From an uncultured Flavobacteriales bacterium (GTDB taxonomy: Bacteria > Bacteroidota > Bacteroidia > Flavobacteriales_D > Parvicellaceae): DNA of 64,000 nucleotides. This document shows positions 9,142 to 18,011 of the stretch, in pieces. The stretch's first letter is position 1, and every line of letters begins with the position of its first letter. Both the position numbers and the translations under genes were made by a program. The stretch covers positions 1-64,000 of the forward strand of contig CALSMU010000004.1 in assembly GCA_943787535.1 (NCBI GenBank), in the 5' to 3' direction. The notes beneath the pieces were generated by a model. It worked only from the letters and a program-made list of their open reading frames with translations. It searched no databases and was not told where the DNA came from.

Positions 9142-11250
9142 TCATTTATTTAAACTTGCTTTACTATAAGCAATAATGCCTTCATCTAACCAAGTTTTGA
9201 ATAAATCCGTTGAACCGTGATGTTCATAATCTGCCCCTCCATTGCTAAGGTCCTCGCCATTTGGACCAATCATGATATAGTAAGGTTGTGTATTCTTTTT
9301 GTATTTACTCGCTTGAAAATAAGACCATTTTTCACCCACTTGTGTGATGTTTTTGAATTTACCAGGGGCATATTCAACTCTTTTATGTTCCGGTTTTGGG
9401 AGCTCAGTTTTATCGTCAACATATAATGAAACAATAACCACTTTATCTCTAAGAATTTCAATCACGCCTGGTTTACTCCAGACATTACCTTCCATTTTTC
9501 GGCAATTTACACATGCCTTTCCAGTAAAGTCAATGAACAAGGGCTTATTAACCTTCTGAGCATAAGTTAAGGCCTTGTCATAATCTTCGAAAAGAGGCAG
9601 GTTGTGCGGTCCAGGGTGAGTTTCTTCACCCTCAATATGTGCTGGCACAATAGCATCACCTCCACCAAGGCCATAGGGGGATTCACTGTAATTAGTAGGT
9701 GGCGGGAATCCGCTTATCAAATTTAATGGCGCGCCCCACATTCCCGGAAGAAGATAGATTACGAAAATTAGGGAAGATAGTCCTAACATCGATCGCCCTA
9801 CCGATAAGTGCTCCATAGGGCTATCGTGTGGGAGCCTAATAAAACCTAATAGATAAAGAGACAATAGCAGGAATACCCCAATCCATATTGCTATAAACAA
9901 TTCTCTTTCCAAGAGGTGTGCGTCCACCACAAGGTCGGCGTTAGAGAGAAATTTAAAAGCGAAGGCAAATTCCAAGAACCCTAGTACAACTTTAACTGTA
10001 TTTAGCCATCCACCTGACTTAGGTAATGAATTCATCCAACCTGGGAAGGCGGCAAATAGGCTAAATGGCAAAGCCAGTGCTAATGAGAAACCAAACATAC
10101 CAACAAATGGGGCCATTCCTCCAACCGTAGCTGATTCCACCAATAACGTACCTACAATTGGACCCGTACAAGAGAAGGATACAAGAGCTAGTGCTAATGC
10201 CATAAAAAATATGCCAATAATACCACTTTTGTCTGATGCTTTATCTGCTTTAGTTAACCATGAACTAGGTAATCGTATTTCAAATGCTCCCATAAAAGAA
10301 AATGCAAAAACAACCAAAAGAATGAAAAATATTAGGTTAAAGGTTACGTTTGTTGAAAGAGCATTAAGCGCATCATAACCAAACATGCTTGTAACTATTG
10401 TTCCTAAAAGGACATAGATTAAAATGATAGATAGACCATAAATTATTGCATTGCGTATTCCTTGGGCTTTCGATTTACTTTGTTTTGTGAAAAAGCTCAC
10501 AGTCATAGGAATCATAGGGAATACACATGGAGTAAGTAGTGCTGCAAATCCACTTAAAAAGGATATGATGAAAATCAGCCAAAAAGATTTTTCTTTTTCC
10601 TTTTCTATTGGCTTCTCTTCATCCGCTTGATCTGTTGGGTCCTGATTCGGCTCTTTATTAGGAGTAGCATTAGACCTATCATTTATAATATCATCTTTAT
10701 CTTTACCGATGTCCGATGTCTCAGCAACCTCAGGAATTTCCTCAATTTCTTTTATTTCTTTTATTTCTTTGTTTGGTAGACATGTTTTAACTTTTAGTTC
10801 AAAAGGTTGCTCGTATTCCGGCAAACATTTTACATCATTGCAGGTTTGAAATGAAAAGACGCCTTTCAGAACATAGTCTTTTGAGCTTTTAGAGGTAAGC
10901 TTTTTCTTGAGGGTGAAGCTATGATGGTGATAACTCATCATTTCATCTGCCATTTCATCAAATTCTAGAATGGGTTTTGGTTCAATAATCCCTCCTGTTA
11001 ATTTATAATTGTTACTTTCTTCTACTGATATATTGGTGGGTATGGAAAATGAACCTTCTGGAAGTTTATGAGAATTTATATGCCATCCATCTACGATATC
11101 TATATCGACCAAAACCTCAAGGTCACAATTATTTTGTTTAAGCGTTATATTGGCCTTTACCTTGTCTGCAGCTGATTCAATTTGAGAAAATAAGCTTTCG
11201 CTCTTGATTGAAAAAATAGCTAGAAGTACTATAAGGATTAATTTATTCAT
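9142..11250 (-). CDS. dsbD: Thiol:disulfide interchange protein DsbD
   Basis: A 702-residue inner-membrane electron conduit from cytoplasmic thioredoxin to periplasmic thiol proteins. Domains: signal peptide (1-22), periplasmic alpha domain to about 155 with C137/C142, an acidic low-complexity linker rich in E, I and K (about 155-220), a membrane domain with about eight helices (220-500) carrying cysteines in LLTPCVFPM and SFSCTGPIVG, and a C-terminal thioredoxin-like domain with CVNC at 580-583. The domain order is the standard one. Possible roles include supplying reductant for cytochrome c and oxidase maturation. A TACTTTTG element (minus strand, 11273-11280) is a candidate -7 box about 23 nt upstream of the start. 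Confidence 0.93.
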   Translation of the reverse strand: MNKLILIVLLAIFSIKSESLFSQIESAADKVKANITLKQNNCDLEVLVDIDIVDGWHINSHKLPEGSFSIPTNISVEESNNYKLTGGIIEPKPILEFDEMADEMMSYHHHSFTLKKKLTSKSSKDYVLKGVFSFQTCNDVKCLPEYEQPFELKVKTCLPNKEIKEIKEIEEIPEVAETSDIGKDKDDIINDRSNATPNKEPNQDPTDQADEEKPIEKEKEKSFWLIFIISFLSGFAALLTPCVFPMIPMTVSFFTKQSKSKAQGIRNAIIYGLSIILIYVLLGTIVTSMFGYDALNALSTNVTFNLIFFILLVVFAFSFMGAFEIRLPSSWLTKADKASDKSGIIGIFFMALALALVSFSCTGPIVGTLLVESATVGGMAPFVGMFGFSLALALPFSLFAAFPGWMNSLPKSGGWLNTVKVVLGFLEFAFAFKFLSNADLVVDAHLLERELFIAIWIGVFLLLSLYLLGFIRLPHDSPMEHLSVGRSMLGLSSLIFVIYLLPGMWGAPLNLISGFPPPTNYSESPYGLGGGDAIVPAHIEGEETHPGPHNLPLFEDYDKALTYAQKVNKPLFIDFTGKACVNCRKMEGNVWSKPGVIEILRDKVVIVSLYVDDKTELPKPEHKRVEYAPGKFKNITQVGEKWSYFQASKYKKNTQPYYIMIGPNGEDLSNGGADYEHHGSTDLFKTWLDEGIIAYSKASLNK

Positions 11251-11383
11251 TTGGATCTAATTTTAAAAACAACAAAAGTAAATAATAGTAAAGAATAAAC
11301 GATGGTTAAGAGATTTTTATCTTTGGAATCCTAAAAAGGGCTTAAAATAGATAAGTAAATGTTTTTCAATAATTTATAAATGT

Positions 11384-11413
11384 AAAAAGCACTTCGAAAA
11401 CGAAGTGCTTTTT
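11384..11413 (-). terminator. Intrinsic terminator after the 94-residue conserved gene
   Basis: A perfect 13-bp inverted repeat, AAAAAGCACTTCG (11384-11396) and CGAAGTGCTTTTT (11401-11413), with a 4-nt loop and T tract on either strand. It sits 22 nt beyond the stop of the minus-strand gene at 11436 and upstream of dsbD, so it separates these two transcription units. Confidence 0.9.
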
Positions 11414-11435
11414 ATGAAATTGGATTTCCCATTTT

Positions 11436-11720
11436 TTACATTATATCAATAACGCGTCTGATGGGAATTATAACTCCTTTTTTCAATACTATGTTTCTAT
11501 CTCCCACCGCCCAAATAGTAGTTCGCACTTGCTTGACACATTCATCATCTTCAAATGTAATTCTCATTTTAACACGATGAATATTCCCTAATATCATAGA
11601 CCTTGAGAGCTTGTGCTTTAGTAATTTTATTTGTTTTTCCGTTCTTTGAACAGCTTCTGATGGAAAATTTAAGGAAGGAATATCTTCTTTCTCTACTGGA
11701 ATAATGGCTTCAGTTATCAT
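11436..11720 (-). CDS. Conserved hypothetical protein (94 residues)
   Basis: A small soluble protein without signal peptide or membrane helix. The N-terminal half is predicted helical (QRTEKQIKLLKHKLSRSMILGN), the C-terminal half beta-rich (VKMRITFEDDE...VRTTIWAVGDRNIVLKKGVIIPIRRVIDI). I recognise the C-terminal pattern 'TTIW.V....IVLK.GV.IPI.RI' as a conserved Bacteroidota family of unknown function. It is a monocistronic unit: terminator downstream at 11384-11413, and a 13-bp direct repeat directly upstream of the start. Genuine gene with moderate-high confidence, function unknown. Confidence 0.7.
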   Translation of the reverse strand: MITEAIIPVEKEDIPSLNFPSEAVQRTEKQIKLLKHKLSRSMILGNIHRVKMRITFEDDECVKQVRTTIWAVGDRNIVLKKGVIIPIRRVIDIM

Positions 11721-11722
11721 AT

Positions 11723-11750
11723 GTGGATGTATTAAGGGTGGATGTATTAA
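11723..11750. repeat. Tandem 13-bp direct repeat upstream of the 94-residue gene
   Basis: GTGGATGTATTAA occurs at 11723-11735 and again at 11738-11750, with two G between copies. It begins 3 nt before the start codon of the minus-strand gene, so it lies in its untranslated leader. It could be a duplicated regulator site or a recent slippage duplication. Confidence 0.8.
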
Positions 11751-11794
11751 CGCAAATCAATCGCGTTATCTATTAGTCTACGTGCCTTCTTCTA

Positions 11795-13093
11795 TTAGGT
11801 TTCAATTTGTAAGACATTAATTGTATTACGAGACACTTTGTACCTATCATCTAATCGATGGTTTATTATCCAAACTACCTCATTATTAGAGGTAAGCAAC
11901 CAAGAATCTTTTTTTTCGAATTGAGAAAATTTTTCATCAATAAAAAAGTCACTTAATTTCTTTTTACCCTTCATGCCAAATGGAACGAAAGAATCTCCCT
12001 TTTCCCATTTTCGAATCCTTAAAGGGAATTTGATAGTATCAGCATCAACTAATACAGTATTTTTTTCTGTTCGAAGAGAATGTGGCTTATTAATTATACT
12101 TAAACTAATTGGAAACGGAATATTGTAATCACCTAACGCTGGTATTTTAAATACTACGGGTAATTGGGTAGTCAGCGGTTGAATCACTAATTTATCTCGG
12201 TCAACTAACAATTCATGTGTAGATGAGTAATGTTTTTTTCCTATTGCTAAAGTGTCTGCTTGGATACTTTTTACTTGGGATTTATTGAAACCATATTTAC
12301 TTAATACTGAATATAGAACAATGTTTTCAATAAGCTGCTTTGTTGCAATAAAGGCAGTGTTTCCATTGGTGGAGGTTATTTTTTCAGCATCTTCCAGTAG
12401 TTTCTTTTCTAAATATTCATTGGCTTGAGCTAGATGACTGATACTTTTTAATATGGAAGAACTTGAAGCTTCAAGTTCTTTATTGAACTCAGGGATAATC
12501 TTTTTTCGAATAAAATTTCTCTTGTATTTAAGTGATTCGTTGCTGGTATCATTTCTAAAGCAAAGGTTGTTGTTTTTAGCGTAGCGCTCAATATCTAATC
12601 TAGAAACTGGCAATAATGGTCGAATAATTTGTTGTGTATTTTTAATACCGCAAAGCCCTTTAATACCGCTGCCTCTTAATAAATTAATAAAGAAAGTTTC
12701 GATAGAATCATCCGCATGGTGTCCAGTAACTATGTAATGTGCATTTTTTTCGTTTAATAAATCAAAAAACCAATTATAGCGCAATTCACGAGCCGCTTCT
12801 TGAATGGATAACCCTTTTTCTTTAGCATAAGCAGTTGTATTGGCTGAATTCTTATTAAATGGGATGTTGTTTTTGGAACAAATTTCTTTTACCAGCTTCT
12901 CATCAAAGTCTGATTCTGTTCCGCGCAATTGAAAGTTAAAATGCGCAACTTCAATATTGAGGTTTAATTTATCAAAACCATCTAAAAGTACCATTGAATC
13001 AATTCCTCCACTTACGGCTAGAATAAAATTCTTTGTGGAATATTCCGAATTCAATTTATCTAATTCACTTGATATGGTGCTGATAAGAGTCAT
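11795..13093 (-). CDS. tilS: tRNA(Ile)-lysidine synthase
   Basis: A 432-residue N-type ATP pyrophosphatase that converts C34 of the AUA-reading tRNA(Ile) to lysidine. The ATP-binding SGGIDS motif is at residues 28-33, followed by the HFNFQLRGTESD segment and GHHADDSIETFFINLLRGSG, the usual TilS signature. The C-terminal portion (about 330-430) with IRKWEKGDSFVPFGMKGKKKLSDFFID is the tRNA-binding TilS_C domain. It overlaps pabB by 4 nt on the same strand, giving an apparent hemH-pabB-tilS operon. Confidence 0.96.
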   Translation of the reverse strand: MTLISTISSELDKLNSEYSTKNFILAVSGGIDSMVLLDGFDKLNLNIEVAHFNFQLRGTESDFDEKLVKEICSKNNIPFNKNSANTTAYAKEKGLSIQEAARELRYNWFFDLLNEKNAHYIVTGHHADDSIETFFINLLRGSGIKGLCGIKNTQQIIRPLLPVSRLDIERYAKNNNLCFRNDTSNESLKYKRNFIRKKIIPEFNKELEASSSSILKSISHLAQANEYLEKKLLEDAEKITSTNGNTAFIATKQLIENIVLYSVLSKYGFNKSQVKSIQADTLAIGKKHYSSTHELLVDRDKLVIQPLTTQLPVVFKIPALGDYNIPFPISLSIINKPHSLRTEKNTVLVDADTIKFPLRIRKWEKGDSFVPFGMKGKKKLSDFFIDEKFSQFEKKDSWLLTSNNEVVWIINHRLDDRYKVSRNTINVLQIET

Positions 13094-14304
13094 TTTAATG
13101 CTTGCAAAAGAGCTTTAGCCTTTAAAAGTGTTTCTTGGTACTCCTCCTTTTCGCTGCTTTTACTGGTTATCGCTCCACCTACCATGCAAGATAAATATTT
13201 CTTTTTGCTGTTATACAATAAAGTTCGAATTATTACATTGAAATCAAAGTCACCATTAGGTTTTACGTACCCAACGCAACCGGAATAAACCCCTCTTTTA
13301 GTAGATTCATATTTCTCTATTAATTCCATTGCTCGAATTTTTGGGGCACCTGTCATTGAACCCATTGGGAAGGTAGCTTTTAGGATATCTATAAATCTTA
13401 TATGCGGCTTTATGGTTGCGCTTACACTAGATATCATTTGATGAACTGTTTCAAATGTGTAAATTCCACATAATTCTTCTACTTTGACAGAGTTGTTAGT
13501 GGCTATTTTTGATAAATCATTTCTCACTAAATCAACAATCATGATGTTTTCACTTCGTTCCTTTTGATTTTTTTTTAGATTTTCTATTTGTTTGAAATCT
13601 TCTATTTCATCTACACCTCTTGCTATCGTTCCTTTAATTGGTTGAGATATTAATTGTTGGCCATGTTTCTGAATATACCTCTCTGGACTGGCGCTTAGTA
13701 TGTATTTATTGTCAAAATTTCCGAAACAAGAGAATGGGGCATAGGTAAGCTCATTTAATTGCTGATAGGTGGTAAAGGGATCAATTTCAACATTCTCGTT
13801 AAAAAGTTCATAACAGAAATTCATTTCATATATCTCTCCTTGTTGAATATCTTCTTTTATAGACTTGATTTTTGATAGATATGTTTGTTTATTAATACGA
13901 GGGATAAGCTTAATCTTATTTGAAATGTTCTCTTTCTTTTTTAGAAAGATCTCTTCTACATTAACTAAAAGAGAGACGTCTCCATAAACAAGACTGGCAG
14001 TGTTTTTTTCAATTTTAAAAAGTGATTTGGGGATAAAAAAATGAATTTCGGGGAATTCTAATTGATCTATATTCCCTGAAGGTAGGTTTTCAAACTCATT
14101 TTTAACATCATAGCTGATGTAGCCAAACTTCCAACTGTTGGGAATGGATATAAACTCATTTAACTTCTCTAAATTGATGTTTTTAGATGTGCAAACAATT
14201 TCATTTTCACAGCCAATAGCGATATATCCATTATTTGACTTGTTTCCGTTTAAAAAAAGAAAGGTTTCTTTTTTGAGCTCGTTATCTTTTTGTGTTTTCC
14301 TCAA
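13090..14304 (-). CDS. pabB: Aminodeoxychorismate synthase component I
   Basis: A 404-residue chorismate-binding enzyme that makes 4-amino-4-deoxychorismate for folate. The chorismate-binding domain covers about 130-400: QGEIYEMNFCYEL, SASPERYI, ISQPIKGTIARG, ERSENIMIVDLVRNDLS and GSMTGAPKIRAMELIEKYE are all in the expected order. The N-terminal region is short and divergent, fitting PabB rather than TrpE of this group. No glutaminase subunit is adjacent. It begins 5 nt after the hemH stop and overlaps tilS by 4 nt. A general anthranilate/aminodeoxychorismate synthase assignment is very secure; the choice of PabB over TrpE is likely. Confidence 0.88.
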   Translation of the reverse strand: MRKTQKDNELKKETFLFLNGNKSNNGYIAIGCENEIVCTSKNINLEKLNEFISIPNSWKFGYISYDVKNEFENLPSGNIDQLEFPEIHFFIPKSLFKIEKNTASLVYGDVSLLVNVEEIFLKKKENISNKIKLIPRINKQTYLSKIKSIKEDIQQGEIYEMNFCYELFNENVEIDPFTTYQQLNELTYAPFSCFGNFDNKYILSASPERYIQKHGQQLISQPIKGTIARGVDEIEDFKQIENLKKNQKERSENIMIVDLVRNDLSKIATNNSVKVEELCGIYTFETVHQMISSVSATIKPHIRFIDILKATFPMGSMTGAPKIRAMELIEKYESTKRGVYSGCVGYVKPNGDFDFNVIIRTLLYNSKKKYLSCMVGGAITSKSSEKEEYQETLLKAKALLQALK

Positions 14305-14309
14305 TAGGG

Positions 14310-15332
14310 TTATTGTTTTGATACAAGATCGTGAACAATATCTACCCAGTCTTCCCCGTCATTTAAGCTTTCTACCAATTGCAATTTCTCTCCTCCGTTT
14401 TGTTCAAATACCTCCAGATATTCTTCACTTATTTCAACGCAAGTTTCTAGGCAATCAGAAACAAAAGCAGGGGAGAGTACAAGAATTTTTTTATTACCAT
14501 TTTTACCTAAGTCGGCAATCACATCATCCGTATATGGTTGAATCCAAGGGTCTTTTCCTAAACGAGATTGAAAGGACAATGAGTATTTACCTTCATCCAA
14601 GCCAATTTCCTTTACAAGAAGTCTTGTAGTTTCATAACAAGTATTTTTATAGCACAAAGGCTCTTCGGGTAAATACTCCTTTGGACAATTGCAGTTTACG
14701 CAAGATTGACCTGTTAAATGCGACTTGTTTATGTGGCGTTCGGGCAATCCGTGGTAAGAAAATAGAACATGGTCATAATTCGCTATCGTATATTTTTTTG
14801 CACGATCAGCAAAAGCCTTTATAAAATCAGGGCTGTCATAAAACTGACCCATAGTGACCAACTCAGGAATGTTCCACCACTTATTAACAATCTTGTTCGT
14901 TTTTTCTATAACTGTTCCCATACTTGAAGCAGCATAATGAGGGTACATTGGAAAAACAATAATTTTATCGTAATTCTCCTTTCTCATTTTCTCTAAAACA
15001 CTATCCATAGAAGGGTTGCCATAACGCATTGCCAATTCTACAGTATAGTTTTCAGCTATTTTGGCTTGTAGTTTTTCTTTGAGAATCAATCCGTATTTTA
15101 GTAGAGGAGATTCACCATCAAACATTTTGAATAATTTAACATATTCTTTCGCTGATTTGGGAGCTCTTAACGGAACAATGATCAGGTTTACAAGTAATTT
15201 CCTCTTTAACCAAGCCAAATCAATTACCCTGTCATCATTTAAAAACTCATTCAAGTACTTTCTTACATCCTTCACCGAAGGACTATCTGGCGTGCCAAGA
15301 TTGACTAATAATATTCCGGTTTTTTTATTCAC
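14310..15332 (-). CDS. hemH: Ferrochelatase
   Basis: A 340-residue enzyme inserting iron into the porphyrin ring. Family motifs: ILLVNLGTPDSP at the start, the catalytic histidine H194 in SYHGLPERH, and FQSRLGKDPWIQPYTD around 254-269. Between them sits a cysteine-rich insertion (C211, C214, C216, C227, C232) in QSCVNCNCP...LCYKNTC. Internal cysteine groups of this sort bind a [2Fe-2S] cluster in some bacterial ferrochelatases, so a cluster is possible here but not shown. It is the first gene of hemH-pabB-tilS, 34 nt downstream of lpdA. With hemL and hemJ, it is one of three tetrapyrrole pathway genes scattered in the window. Confidence 0.96.
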   Translation of the reverse strand: MNKKTGILLVNLGTPDSPSVKDVRKYLNEFLNDDRVIDLAWLKRKLLVNLIIVPLRAPKSAKEYVKLFKMFDGESPLLKYGLILKEKLQAKIAENYTVELAMRYGNPSMDSVLEKMRKENYDKIIVFPMYPHYAASSMGTVIEKTNKIVNKWWNIPELVTMGQFYDSPDFIKAFADRAKKYTIANYDHVLFSYHGLPERHINKSHLTGQSCVNCNCPKEYLPEEPLCYKNTCYETTRLLVKEIGLDEGKYSLSFQSRLGKDPWIQPYTDDVIADLGKNGNKKILVLSPAFVSDCLETCVEISEEYLEVFEQNGGEKLQLVESLNDGEDWVDIVHDLVSKQ

Positions 15333-15366
15333 GTGCTAATTCTAATACGGTTAAATAGTTGAATTA

Positions 15367-16767
15367 CTATATATGCAGTGCATTGTCATTCCATGCGGAT
15401 AGAGCAGCTTCTTTTACCCCTTCGCTATAGGTTGGGTGTGGATGACAAATACGTGCTATATCTTCTGAAGATGCCCGATATTCCATTGCGACAACAGCCT
15501 CCATAATCAAATCTGCTGCGCGAGGAGCCACCATGTGCACACCTAGAACTTCATCTGTATTTTTATCGGAGATAATTTTTATAACTCCCATAACATCCAT
15601 GCTAGCTCTTGCCCTGCCCAAAGCTCTTATTGGAAATTGACCCACTTTGTATTCTGTTCCTGCTTCTTTTATTTCTTCTTCTGTTTTACCGACTGCAGCA
15701 ACTTCCGGCCAAGTGTAAACGACACCTGGAATTAAGTCGTAATTGATATGCGGAGCTTGACCGGCCATTGTTTCTGCAACAAAAACTCCTTCTTCCTCAG
15801 CTTTATGGGCTAACATAGCTCCTGCAGTAACATCTCCAATGGCATAAATTCCAGAAACATTCGTCTCTTTATAGTTGTTCGTCTCAATCTGACCTTTATC
15901 GTTAACTTTTAAACCAATATTTTCTAATCCTAAACCACTGGTATATGCCTTCCTACCAACCGCGACTAAACAATAGTCTCCTTCGAATGTGACTTCTTCG
16001 TCTTTTTTGTTTTTAGCAGTTACAACAACTTTTTTTCCTTTGTTTTCTACTTTTTGAACAGCATGCTTAAAGTTGAATTTAAAGCCTTCTTTCTTTAATA
16101 CTTTTTGCAATTCTTTTCCCATAGTTTTGTCCATTGTAGGGATAATGGAATCAGCAAATTCCACTACTGTTACAGCAGCTCCAAGACGTGCATATACAGA
16201 ACCTAGCTCAAGTCCAATAACTCCACCACCAATTACAATTAAGTTTTTTGGAATTTCCGATAAGCTTAATGCTTCGGTAGAGGTAATAATTCTTTTCTTA
16301 TCTGGTTCCATTCCTGGAAAGAAATTTGGTTTTGAACCAGTAGCAATTATCGCTTTCTTCGTAGTGACGGTAACTTTTTTATCTTTTCCAACTACATTAA
16401 TAGTATGTTTATCGTGAAAAGACCCTAATCCTTGGTACACATCAATTTTATTTTTATCCATCAAAAATTGAATTCCATCGCAAGTTTGTTTGACAACACT
16501 GGTTTTTCGTTCTATCATTTTGGCAAAATCAATAGACAATTTACCTGTTGAAATCCCATGCTTTTCAAATGTGTGTGTAGCATCGTGGTAATGATGAGAA
16601 GAATCTAATAATGCTTTGGACGGAATACAACCAACATTTAAGCACGTTCCTCCTAATGTGGAGTACTTTTCGATTATAGCTGTCTTCATTCCTAGTTGCG
16701 CACATCTTATTGCTGCAACATATCCTCCTGGTCCTGATCCGATTATTGTAACGTCGTATTTGCTCAT
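15367..16767 (-). CDS. lpdA: Dihydrolipoyl dehydrogenase
   Basis: A 466-residue FAD/NAD disulfide oxidoreductase, the E3 component of 2-oxoacid dehydrogenase complexes and of the glycine cleavage system. FAD motif GSGPGGYVAAI at 10-20, redox-active disulfide C42/C47 in GGTCLNVGCIPSKALL, NAD-binding GGGVIGLELGSVY near 180, and the active-site segment AICHPHPTYSEGVKEAA (HPHPT..E) near the C-terminus. All parts are present and the length is normal. The E1/E2 genes are not adjacent, so the partner complex cannot be told from context. Confidence 0.97.
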   Translation of the reverse strand: MSKYDVTIIGSGPGGYVAAIRCAQLGMKTAIIEKYSTLGGTCLNVGCIPSKALLDSSHHYHDATHTFEKHGISTGKLSIDFAKMIERKTSVVKQTCDGIQFLMDKNKIDVYQGLGSFHDKHTINVVGKDKKVTVTTKKAIIATGSKPNFFPGMEPDKKRIITSTEALSLSEIPKNLIVIGGGVIGLELGSVYARLGAAVTVVEFADSIIPTMDKTMGKELQKVLKKEGFKFNFKHAVQKVENKGKKVVVTAKNKKDEEVTFEGDYCLVAVGRKAYTSGLGLENIGLKVNDKGQIETNNYKETNVSGIYAIGDVTAGAMLAHKAEEEGVFVAETMAGQAPHINYDLIPGVVYTWPEVAAVGKTEEEIKEAGTEYKVGQFPIRALGRARASMDVMGVIKIISDKNTDEVLGVHMVAPRAADLIMEAVVAMEYRASSEDIARICHPHPTYSEGVKEAALSAWNDNALHI

Positions 16768-16826
16768 GATGGTTTTAATAGTTATGGAGCGCTAAGGTAA
16801 AACTTTTAAGAATGAGATTGAATAAG

Positions 16827-18011
16827 TTAAACAACTCTTTTTGTCTCCTTGTACCAATAAAAAAATTTTACAGTAAAAAGTAGAATGATGGGGCTAGTTG
16901 CAGAATTAAATTCTTGAGGAATTATCATTGCTCCGAAAATCACAAGGATTAATAATACAGACATGCCTAGATAAGCTTTGTTTAGTTTTTCGTGTAATTT
17001 TTTACTCATTAACGGAAGGATAAAAAACAGGTATAAAGGATTTGCCCAAAGCACATTAAAGTTGGGTCGCATGGTAAGGTGATCGGTTCCGAACCAAAGG
17101 AAGATAATAATGACCCCCACCACTCCAAAAACAAGTAGTAAAGTCGCATCCCATAACTTTGTAAGAAATCGCATTTTAGTCCATGTAAGAATAACCGAAA
17201 TTAAAAAGAGCACCCAAAAAAGAAAGATTGGCGTACTCCAAAAAGACGAGTTAGTTTTATGATTTATACCATTAATTAATGTTCTTTCATTTAATACTAG
17301 AGGCTGTGCTTTTCCATTAATTAGAACCTCTGAATCCGAATAAATTGCGCACATATACTTTGGAAGAAACATCATTTTATTGTTATTAGCCTTAATGTCA
17401 ACTTTGCTTCCTAATGCTAAATCCATACCAAAGCCTAACCAAGGCATGTGGCTAACGGTTGTGTTTAATAATTCCCTTAACGAATATGTGTTTTCATTTG
17501 GATGCGCTTTTAAAATTAGCTTATCTCCAATTATATTTTGTAATACATCCCTAATTCGAGTGGCGCAATTATCAAAGAAAAAGTCATATTTATACACCCT
17601 GTTTTCTGGTAAATAGTTCTCTTTGAGTGCCTTCCACAGATCATTTTTTTGTTCATGTGTTAAGTTTAAGACCTGTTCTTTTACTGTTCTTTGAAAATAG
17701 TTATACTCCATCATAAAGTATCTGAAATCTTGCTCGTCCATATAGTATTTGAGCCTTCCTTTGGTGAATTTTGTTGCAAATACAATTTCATCCGAATCAA
17801 ACTCAAACATCCCCCAATTGTAGCAATTGTCAATATTGTTTATCGGATCGTTAACACGGATAGCACTGTGACCAAATAAGGAATAAATATCCTCCCCTTC
17901 TGCACATGTCAAAAGGCTAATTTGGGCCTGATCTGATAATTGAGCTATTGATTTATTCTTCAATAAGAATATCGACAATACAAGAAAAAGATATTTTATG
18001 AAAAGTGCCAC
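16827..18011 (-). CDS. DUF4105/Lnb-type periplasmic domain membrane protein
   Basis: A 394-residue protein with signal peptide (about 1-24) and an N-terminal periplasmic domain matching the DUF4105 (Lnb N-terminal) pattern: LLTCAEGEDIYSLFGHSAIRV, YNWGMFEF, YNYFQRTV and DNCATRIRDV, with the likely catalytic-type C/H residues preserved. The C-terminal third (about 255-390) has about five membrane helices. The Lnb name comes from lacto-N-biosidase-related proteins; the real activity in Bacteroidota is not established. It starts at a GTG that overlaps the tatD stop (TAGTG). Confidence 0.8.
   Translation of the reverse strand: MALFIKYLFLVLSIFLLKNKSIAQLSDQAQISLLTCAEGEDIYSLFGHSAIRVNDPINNIDNCYNWGMFEFDSDEIVFATKFTKGRLKYYMDEQDFRYFMMEYNYFQRTVKEQVLNLTHEQKNDLWKALKENYLPENRVYKYDFFFDNCATRIRDVLQNIIGDKLILKAHPNENTYSLRELLNTTVSHMPWLGFGMDLALGSKVDIKANNNKMMFLPKYMCAIYSDSEVLINGKAQPLVLNERTLINGINHKTNSSFWSTPIFLFWVLFLISVILTWTKMRFLTKLWDATLLLVFGVVGVIIIFLWFGTDHLTMRPNFNVLWANPLYLFFILPLMSKKLHEKLNKAYLGMSVLLILVIFGAMIIPQEFNSATSPIILLFTVKFFYWYKETKRVV

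Noticed and set aside
14138-14629. 163-codon open frame on the plus strand across pabB and hemH
   Set aside because: It lies antisense to two certain genes, has no family resemblance, and its composition follows the opposite-strand codons.
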